A DNA stretch of 64,000 bases from Dehalococcoidia bacterium UBA2991 (lineage in GTDB: Bacteria; Chloroflexota; Dehalococcoidia; Tepidiformales; Tepidiformaceae): positions 124,001-188,000 of the forward strand of contig DEAD01000008.1 of the NCBI GenBank assembly GCA_002346645.1, read 5' to 3'. The notes under the pieces were generated by a model. It worked only from the letters and a program-made list of their open reading frames with translations. It ran no database searches and was not told where the DNA came from. The translations under genes and the position numbers were made by a program. Positions 58,501 to 64,000 of the stretch are shown here, piece by piece. How positions within the stretch are numbered: position 1 is the stretch's first letter; every line of letters starts with the position of its first letter.

Positions 58501-59978
58501 TGGTTGCCGCTACCACTCACAGCGCGCCCACGACGACCGTTGTCCACGAGACTATCTACAGCCTCCTGCAACATCCTTTTTTCGTTGCGGATGATTATCT
58601 CTGGAGCACCAAGATCCAGCAGGCGCTTAAGTCGATTGTTGCGGTTGATGACACGCCGATATAGGTCGTTCAGATCGCTAGTGGCGAAACGGCCACCATC
58701 GAGTTGTACCATCGGCCGAAGCTCCGGCGGGAGTACAGGCAGAACTGCAAAAATCATCCACTCCGGCTTATTACCAGACTCAATAAGATCCTCGACAACC
58801 TGCAAGCGCTTGGTAGCTTTCTTGCGCCGCTGACCGCTAGCAGTAGCGAGCTCGTTTTCAAGCTTGGCCCTCAGAGTATCCAGATCGATGCGTTCCAGAA
58901 CGCTGAGCACGGCCTCCGCACCCATGGCCGCCTTGAAGACGTGCCCAAACATATCCGAGAGCTCGCGGTAACGAGTCTCAGTGAGGAGCTCGATGCGGTC
59001 ACCCCGAACCGGATCCACGATGTCCTCTAAATCATTAAGACGTTCCTGAAACTGGTCCTCGGTCTCCTGACGAATTTCAGCAGCTTTCTCCTGCAGAGGA
59101 TTAAGCTCATCAAAAATACTTTCCTTGGCCTCTTCCATTGCACTCTGCACAACGAGTCGCTCGGCCTGGATAAGCTTCTTCGTCTCCTTATCGAAAGCAG
59201 TGAGCTTCTTCCGACCCTCGCGCTCAAGCTTATTGCGAGCGGTCTTGGTCATCTTGTCACCATTGGCAACAATTACCTCTCCTTGGAAGAGGTAATCCTC
59301 CTCCGTCAGCTCACCAATAATCTTGTTGGCAGACTCGACATTACGCGCAGCCTCAGCCTCAATAGCATCACGGGTAGCACTACGCTCCTCTTCGAGCTTT
59401 GCGATCTGCTCATCACGCTTAGTCTCTAAGTCCTCCTGGGCGACCTCGAGCTGCAATTCGAGGCGCTCCCGCTCAGGGTTGATTTCAGCAAGACGATCAT
59501 CGATAGCACGTGCTAATTCTTTCTGAAGGTTCTCTATCTCGAAGTCCCGAGCAACCTCATCGACCTCGGTAATCATGTACTGAGCGAAATAGAGCACTCG
59601 CTCCAAGTTGCGGGGTGAAAAATCAAGCAAAAGCCCAAGCTTGGAAGGCGTTCCCTTCACAAACCAGATATGGCTTACCGGACTAGCCAGTTCGACATGG
59701 CCCATGCGCTCACGGCGAACCTTAGTGCGAGCCACCTCAACACCGCACTTGTCGCAAATGATGCCCTTGTAACGGACTCGCTTGTACTTGCCGCAGTAGC
59801 ACTCGAAGTCCTTGGTAGGACCGAAGATCTTCTCGCAGAAAAGACCATCTTTTTCTGGCTTCAACGTGCGATAGTTGATGGTCTCCGGCTTAGTTACCTC
59901 GCCGTAAGACCAGGAACGAATCTGAGAGGGACTAGCAAGACCAATACGGACTTGATTAAAGTCATTCACTTCGAGCAT
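55569..59978 (-). CDS. rpoC: RNA polymerase beta' subunit
   Basis: RpoC of 1469 residues from the ATG at 59978 (frame open to 60083, inside rpoB). The N-terminal zinc site is CYCGKYKRVRYKGIICDKCGV (60, 62, 75, 78). The catalytic loop NADFDGD is near residue 630. The second zinc site is formed by CETTTG (near 983) and CEAEYGICQLC (near 1050). An acidic coiled-coil insertion of about 200 residues (about 143-340) separates the N-terminal parts. GGAGGATC sits 9 nt before the ATG, inside the 3' end of rpoB, so the two genes overlap by 17 nt. Confidence 0.97.
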   Translation of the reverse strand: MLEVNDFNQVRIGLASPSQIRSWSYGEVTKPETINYRTLKPEKDGLFCEKIFGPTKDFECYCGKYKRVRYKGIICDKCGVEVARTKVRRERMGHVELASPVSHIWFVKGTPSKLGLLLDFSPRNLERVLYFAQYMITEVDEVARDFEIENLQKELARAIDDRLAEINPERERLELQLEVAQEDLETKRDEQIAKLEEERSATRDAIEAEAARNVESANKIIGELTEEDYLFQGEVIVANGDKMTKTARNKLEREGRKKLTAFDKETKKLIQAERLVVQSAMEEAKESIFDELNPLQEKAAEIRQETEDQFQERLNDLEDIVDPVRGDRIELLTETRYRELSDMFGHVFKAAMGAEAVLSVLERIDLDTLRAKLENELATASGQRRKKATKRLQVVEDLIESGNKPEWMIFAVLPVLPPELRPMVQLDGGRFATSDLNDLYRRVINRNNRLKRLLDLGAPEIIIRNEKRMLQEAVDSLVDNGRRGRAVSGSGNHKLKSLSDMLKGKQGRFRQNLLGKRVDYSGRSVIVVGPELKLHQCGLPKKMALELFKPFVMHSLVAKGLAHNIKSAKRIVERARPEVWDVLDEVIRHRPVLLNRAPTLHRLGIQAFQPVLIEGSAVQLHPLVCAAFNADFDGDQMAVHVPLSREAVAEARQILLSTKNLLSPASGDPTVTPTLDMVLGSYYMTEVSEGGRGSFVEANGTPSRGVYSSFDEAKLAFDLGNVDLRAPIKVRTNKPAADNNESDAAGTPVPNLEAPRLLETTIGRVIFNEVLPDKLPFQNYTMDRPALRRLVALVLREFGSEPTAEVVDRIKDVGFRFATQSGITIAIHEIVVPHQKKELIAEADQQVADLEEQYQMGLITQDERYQGAVEVWSETTRRIENDIAESLSEYGSLNYMASSGTKGNITQIRQMAGMRGLMADPHGQIIPEPIRASFREGLTVLEYFISTHGARKGLADTALRTADSGYLTRRLIDVSQDVIIGDRDCETTTGLWIEQRDERETLEDFRDRIVGRYAAAPIADEGTGEIIVDRNEEIDEAAADRIEAIEVARVYVRTPMSCEAEYGICQLCYGRDLARGELVKPRTAVGIIAAQSIGEPGTQLTMRTFHTGGVAGTTDITSGLPRVEELFEARVPKGEAIISEIDGVVEVLEDGVQRLVRVSNVDTVVEEYKLPVGIKAQVADGDHVVVGSVLGAAPEGKKTEGSEVSTEVLARIPGIVRMKTRKTLQVIFEDREDREYSIPAAARLLVSSGEAIDAGAQITEGAKNPQHILSIQGRDAVRRYMVDEVQKVYRSQGVSINDKHIEVITRQMLRRVRVDHPGDTGLLPGDLIARREFEEIVSRVVAEGGDPATAQPVLLGVTKASLNTSSWLAAASFQETTRVLTNASVEGKIDKLVGLKENVIIGKLIPARGDIEVPRREFVPELDLPESLEFDEEAELERMLAEKEAGAAVAVEVPEGDSLSGSADEEDAD

Positions 59979-62900
59979 TAAAAAGATCCTCCGATTCGAA
60001 TCCGGAAAGGTTGATTCCGAGCTCGGGCAGTTCTCCGGATGTCTCCTCCGTAAAGGAAACCCTGCCCGAATCATTAGAAACATCGATGGAGAGCCCGAGG
60101 CTCTGGAGCTCCTTTACGAGCACCTTGAAGGACTCTGGAACACCTGGCTCAAGTACATCTTCACCCTTAACAATGGCCTCATAGGTCTTCACCCGTCCGA
60201 CCACATCATCCGATTTAACGGTAAGCAGCTCCTGGAGAATATGGGCAGCTCCGTAGGCTTCGAGCGCCCATACCTCCATCTCACCGAAGCGCTGGCCACC
60301 GAATTGGGCCTTTCCACCTAGCGGCTGCTGAGTGATAAGCGAGTATGGGCCGGTGCTACGAGCATGGATCTTGTCCTCCACAAGGTGGATGAGCTTGAGC
60401 ATATAGATGTAGCCAACCGTCACTGGCTGGTCGAAAGGCTCACCAGTGCGACCGTCGTAAAGCTTTGTTTTTCCGAAAAGGGGCGGAACCGCACCCGTGT
60501 CGGCAAAGACACTTTGGGTTTCCTCTTCAAGATCCTCCATGGTGGCGGACTTTTTCGTCTTCTTACCAGCTTGCTTCAACCAGATTTCGAGGCACGCCCG
60601 TTTTGCAGCACCCTTTTCAGGCTGCTCAAAGATCGCCCCTGACTCATAACCGTGTTCCTGCAACCACTCGACCACGACTGCCTCATCAAAGCCATAGTCA
60701 CGCGGATCGATGTAGTAGACAGCACCGCTCTCTGCAGCCATCCAAGCACGCGCGAGAGAGTCATCAAGGTCGCCATCATCAGCGCCATCGAAAACCGGTG
60801 TATTGGCCCGAAAACCAAGCGCCTTTGCAGCCCAACCGAGATGTGTCTCTAACACCTGTCCAATGTTCATCCGGCTGGGGACACCAATCGGATTAAGAAT
60901 GATGTCAACCGGGGTACCGTCAGGCAGATACGGCAGATCCTCACGGGGCAGAATGCGGCTAATAACACCCTTGTTACCGTGGCGGCCCGCCATCTTATCG
61001 CCCTCCGCAATTTTGCGGCGCTGGGCTGTGCTAACACGGACAAGCTTGTTTACCCCTGCAGGCAGACCTTCGTGGTCTTCACGGCTGAAGACACGAACGT
61101 CTATGACCTTACCCCGCTCGCCATGGGGAAGCCGCAGGCTTGTGTCCTTCACCTCACGCGCTTTCTCACCAAAGATAGCTCGCAACAGCTTTTCCTCGGC
61201 AGTTAGCTCAGTTTCACCCTTGGGCGTTATCTTGCCGACGAGAATGTCACCCTCGCGGACCTCTGCTCCAATCCGAATGATGCCTTCCTCATCTAAATTC
61301 GCTAGGGCCTCTTCTCCAACGTTGGGGATATCTCGAGTGATTTCCTCCGCGCCAAGCTTGGTATCGCGAGCCTCAATCTCGTGTTTCTCAATGTGTATGG
61401 AAGTGAACTTGTCTTCCCGGACAAGGTTTTCACTGATGATGACCGCGTCCTCAAAGTTGTAACCCTCCCAACTCATGAAGGCGCACAACACATTTTGACC
61501 CAAAGCCAGCTCTCCACCCTGAGTGCTAGAACTATCAACGAGAGCCTGACCTGAGCGCACTCGCTCGCCCCGGAAGACCAGCGGGCGCTGGTTAAGGCAG
61601 GTGCCCTGGTTGGAACGCTGGAACTTGATCATGGGAATCCGAATCTTCCCCAGATTCTCATCGTCATATTGGATGACTATCTGAGTGCCAGAGGCTTCAA
61701 TTACCTCACCATCGCCCTCGGCTACAAGAACATGGCCGCTATCGATGGCGGTACGCCCCTCCATGCCAGTTCCCACAAGAGGAGCCTCGGGGCGAACGAG
61801 CGGCACAGCCTGGCGTTGCATGTTTGAACCCATTAGGGCCCGGTTTGCATCATCGTGTTCAAGGAACGGAATGAGCGAGGCTGCAACAGAGACCATTTGC
61901 TTCGGGGAAACGTCAAGGAAGTCTATCTCGTAAGGAGGGACTAGCTTGAACTCCTCGTTAACCCGTACCTCCACACGGTCATCGAGTACGCGGCCACCTT
62001 CGCCAATACGAGTATTAGCCTGACCAACAACAAACCGGTCCTCTTCATCGGCCGTAAGGTAGGTGACTTCATCTGCAACAACGGCCAGAATCGGCACACG
62101 GAGACCCGCCTTCTTGAGGGCGGACGCAACGGTTTTATTGATGACGGTGCCGGCAGCAGCGATTACTGAGCCTTCGTCATCCACAACATCCTCTCTGATT
62201 TCCTGACCTACCATCTTGGGATCATCAGAGGCCACTTCGCTGACAACACGACGATAGGGAGTTTCTATAAAGCCAAAATCATTGAGCCGCCCATATGTTG
62301 CAAGGGAACCAATTAGGCCAATGTTGGGGCCTTCAGGAGTCTCGATCGGGCAGATACGTCCATAGTGGCTGTGGTGCACATCGCGTACGTCGAAACCAGC
62401 CCTATCACGCGAAAGGCCCCCAGGACCAAGAGCACTCAAGCGGCGTTTGTGCGTGAGCTCTGCCAATGGGTTGGTCTGGTCCATGAACTGGGAAAGCTGG
62501 CTGCCGCCAAAAAACTCCTTCATAGCAGCAACAACTGGCCTAATGTTAATAAGGGCGCTGGGAGTAGCCTCGGCTGGATCAGTAATGGTCATGCGCTCCC
62601 GCACGACACGCTCCATCCGCACGAGCCCTATACGGAATTGCTGCTGGATAAGTTCACCAACCGCACGCACTCTGCGATTACCCAAGTGATCGATATCATC
62701 CGTTCCGCTGCGACCTAGATTGACGTTAATCAATTCACGGGTGAGTTCAATCAGGTCAATAGGACGGAGCCAACGTTGTTCAGTGGCGTCAGGAAGGTCA
62801 AGACGCTTGTTGAGCTTGTGGCGCCCCACGCGCCCAAGATCATACCGCCGAGGATTGAAGAAAAGTTGATTGACTAGAGCGCGAGCATTCTCATGGGTCG

Positions 62901-63831
62901 GGGGATCGCCCGGACGAATCTTGCGATAGAGTTCCAACAGGGCCTCATGCTTGTTCTCGCATGGGTCGTTGTTCCTCCCTCCTTCTCGCCGACCAAGGGT
63001 AGCGGTGAGATAGGACAGATCTCCTTCCACGTCGACAGCCTCAAAGAAAGCGAGAACACGATCGTCAGTACCTAGCACTTTCTCGCATTCACGACGAGCT
63101 GCATCGCGGGCTTTCTCAGCAGCTGCGGTACCCTCTTCGTCTAAACGCTCCTGAGCAGCAAAATACTTGGCGAAGGCTGGGTTTTCCTTATCACCGGGCA
63201 GCAACCCAGGCTCATCAATGGTACGGATCAATACCGAGACGGGCAGCTTGCGCTTCCGGTCGATCTTCACACTAAGAATGCGCTTAGCAGAAGTCTCAAA
63301 TTCAAGCCACGCACCACGGCTAGGAATAAGCTTCGCATTGGCCAAGCGCTGGCCACTCTGAGCGTCCATATCAACTGTGTAATAGACGCCAGGGGAGCGC
63401 ACTAGCTGACTCACGACCACTCGCTCCGCACCATTAATTATGAAGGTGCCCCGATCGGTCATGAGGGGGAAATCGCCGAAAAAGAGGCGCTGCTCCTTTA
63501 TTTCCCCTGAATCCTTGATTCTTAGTTCAACATCGACGAACAGTGGTGCCGCGAAGGTCATGTCGCGTTCGCGACACTCCTCCTGATCATGTTTGGGCTC
63601 ACGGAACTCATACTCACCAAAAATGAGATCCATCTTCGTGCTAGTGAAGTCCTGGATCGGGGATAGCTCATCGAGCAGCTCCCGCAAACCTTCGCCCTTG
63701 AACCAGTCGAATGAATCAAGCTGAAGCTTGATAAGACTGGGGATCTCGAGCACGTTCGAAATGTTGCTGAACGACTGGACTGCAAGCGAGGCACGCTCGC
63801 CCGTCCGCGTCCCATTGAGTGTCGCGGTCAT
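59962..63831 (-). CDS. rpoB: RNA polymerase beta subunit
   Basis: RpoB of 1289 residues. The rifampicin pocket region GGSQLSQFMDQTNPLAELTH and HKRRLSALGPGGL (about residues 440-470) has the sensitive consensus. GRICPIETPEGPNIGLI, KMAGRHGNKGVISRILP and the C-terminal GGKAQFGGQRFGEMEVWALEAYGAAHIL are intact. The start ATG has GGAG 10 nt before it. The end overlaps rpoC. A candidate promoter lies about 100-125 nt upstream (63928-63956). The gene before it (beyond the window) would usually be rplL. Confidence 0.97.
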   Translation of the reverse strand: MTATLNGTRTGERASLAVQSFSNISNVLEIPSLIKLQLDSFDWFKGEGLRELLDELSPIQDFTSTKMDLIFGEYEFREPKHDQEECRERDMTFAAPLFVDVELRIKDSGEIKEQRLFFGDFPLMTDRGTFIINGAERVVVSQLVRSPGVYYTVDMDAQSGQRLANAKLIPSRGAWLEFETSAKRILSVKIDRKRKLPVSVLIRTIDEPGLLPGDKENPAFAKYFAAQERLDEEGTAAAEKARDAARRECEKVLGTDDRVLAFFEAVDVEGDLSYLTATLGRREGGRNNDPCENKHEALLELYRKIRPGDPPTHENARALVNQLFFNPRRYDLGRVGRHKLNKRLDLPDATEQRWLRPIDLIELTRELINVNLGRSGTDDIDHLGNRRVRAVGELIQQQFRIGLVRMERVVRERMTITDPAEATPSALINIRPVVAAMKEFFGGSQLSQFMDQTNPLAELTHKRRLSALGPGGLSRDRAGFDVRDVHHSHYGRICPIETPEGPNIGLIGSLATYGRLNDFGFIETPYRRVVSEVASDDPKMVGQEIREDVVDDEGSVIAAAGTVINKTVASALKKAGLRVPILAVVADEVTYLTADEEDRFVVGQANTRIGEGGRVLDDRVEVRVNEEFKLVPPYEIDFLDVSPKQMVSVAASLIPFLEHDDANRALMGSNMQRQAVPLVRPEAPLVGTGMEGRTAIDSGHVLVAEGDGEVIEASGTQIVIQYDDENLGKIRIPMIKFQRSNQGTCLNQRPLVFRGERVRSGQALVDSSSTQGGELALGQNVLCAFMSWEGYNFEDAVIISENLVREDKFTSIHIEKHEIEARDTKLGAEEITRDIPNVGEEALANLDEEGIIRIGAEVREGDILVGKITPKGETELTAEEKLLRAIFGEKAREVKDTSLRLPHGERGKVIDVRVFSREDHEGLPAGVNKLVRVSTAQRRKIAEGDKMAGRHGNKGVISRILPREDLPYLPDGTPVDIILNPIGVPSRMNIGQVLETHLGWAAKALGFRANTPVFDGADDGDLDDSLARAWMAAESGAVYYIDPRDYGFDEAVVVEWLQEHGYESGAIFEQPEKGAAKRACLEIWLKQAGKKTKKSATMEDLEEETQSVFADTGAVPPLFGKTKLYDGRTGEPFDQPVTVGYIYMLKLIHLVEDKIHARSTGPYSLITQQPLGGKAQFGGQRFGEMEVWALEAYGAAHILQELLTVKSDDVVGRVKTYEAIVKGEDVLEPGVPESFKVLVKELQSLGLSIDVSNDSGRVSFTEETSGELPELGINLSGFESEDLFNARSE

Positions 63832-64000
63832 GTACTGGCGACTCCTTCAGGCCCTGGGTTCTGAATGGCACAGTTGGACAAGGCAAAAAATCGGGGGTTC
63901 TGCGCGATGGCACAGCACGCCAGATTGAGGGTACGTATGCAAAGCACCCATGTCAACAGTTAAAGCCTGAAAACAAAGGTTTTTTTTCTTCAACTCGAGT
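63832..64000. other. rpoB leader and window edge
   Basis: About 170 nt upstream of rpoB with no gene. It holds the candidate promoter and, near the right edge, a T-run of eight bases (about 63980-63987 on the plus strand). The A-run it makes on the minus strand could be an upstream element or the end of the previous gene's trailer. Nothing else is recognised. Confidence 0.5.
63928..63956 (-). promoter_or_regulatory. Candidate rpoBC promoter
   Basis: On the minus strand, a perfect -35 hexamer TTGACA (63951-63956) is followed after 17 nt by TACCCT (63928-63933), which matches three of six positions of the -10 consensus. The distance to the rpoB ATG is about 97 nt. The -10 is weak, so the site is only a candidate. 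Confidence 0.45.

Noticed and set aside
60803..61462. Plus-strand 219-codon frame opposite rpoB
   Set aside because: Antisense shadow; rpoB is intact and conserved across the stretch.

Overview
The window reads as a densely packed bacterial chromosome segment of intermediate GC. It carries 58 protein genes, no rRNA, tRNA, CRISPR array or insertion sequence that I could recognise, and very short intergenic spaces. Together the gene families suggest Chloroflexota, most likely a Dehalococcoidia/SAR202-like aerobic heterotroph. They include several CaiB/BaiF CoA-transferases, a luciferase-like flavin monooxygenase, an acetoacetate-decarboxylase-family protein, a lone xanthine-dehydrogenase-family large subunit, an LppX/LprG-type lipoprotein, a TreT-type glycosyltransferase, GatD, a GroEL under a CIRCE operator, and an RpoC with a long N-terminal coiled-coil insertion. 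This placement is inferred from gene content, not from a tree.

Layout. 1-5 kb: end of a split methylmalonyl-CoA mutase, a zinc-ribbon protein, a CoA-transferase, a zinc alcohol dehydrogenase, a small membrane protein and a nucleotidyltransferase. 5-8 kb: a metal-type ABC transporter (ATPase plus fused permease). 7.9-13.7 kb, minus strand: a catabolic block (molybdenum hydroxylase, MoaD, NTF2-like protein, SDR, ADC-like protein, flavin oxidoreductase). 13.8-22.8 kb: a lipoprotein/MFS pair resembling the mycobacterial LprG/Rv1410c lipid exporter, then SDR, MFS, acyl-CoA dehydrogenase, CoA-transferase and glycosyltransferase. 22.8-31 kb: RecQ, GatD, CIRCE-groEL, moaA, a MerR regulator and a divergent DnaA-like protein. 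31-35.6 kb, minus strand: a tightly coupled five-gene operon with a tandem CoA-transferase, a degenerate SDR, a divergent crotonase and two small unknowns.

35.8-55.5 kb: mostly housekeeping genes (DEAD-box helicase, ferredoxin, FAH hydrolase, proB, murJ, scpB, mtaB, CNNM/CorC protein, PAP2 enzyme, leucyl aminopeptidase, a second divergent crotonase with a thioesterase, glycerate kinase, CitE-like lyase, DinB, a B12-radical-SAM protein, ispD-ispF). 55.6-63.8 kb: rpoC and rpoB on the minus strand, with a candidate promoter upstream of rpoB.

The metabolic theme is CoA-thioester chemistry (activation by CoA transfer, oxidation, crotonase reactions, thioester hydrolysis, mutase), combined with flavin- and molybdenum-dependent oxidations. 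The most unusual items are a perfect 44-bp palindrome inside the PAP2 gene, the DnaA homologue with a rewritten DNA-recognition motif, the LprG/P55-like pair, and the CoA-transferase/degenerate-SDR operon.
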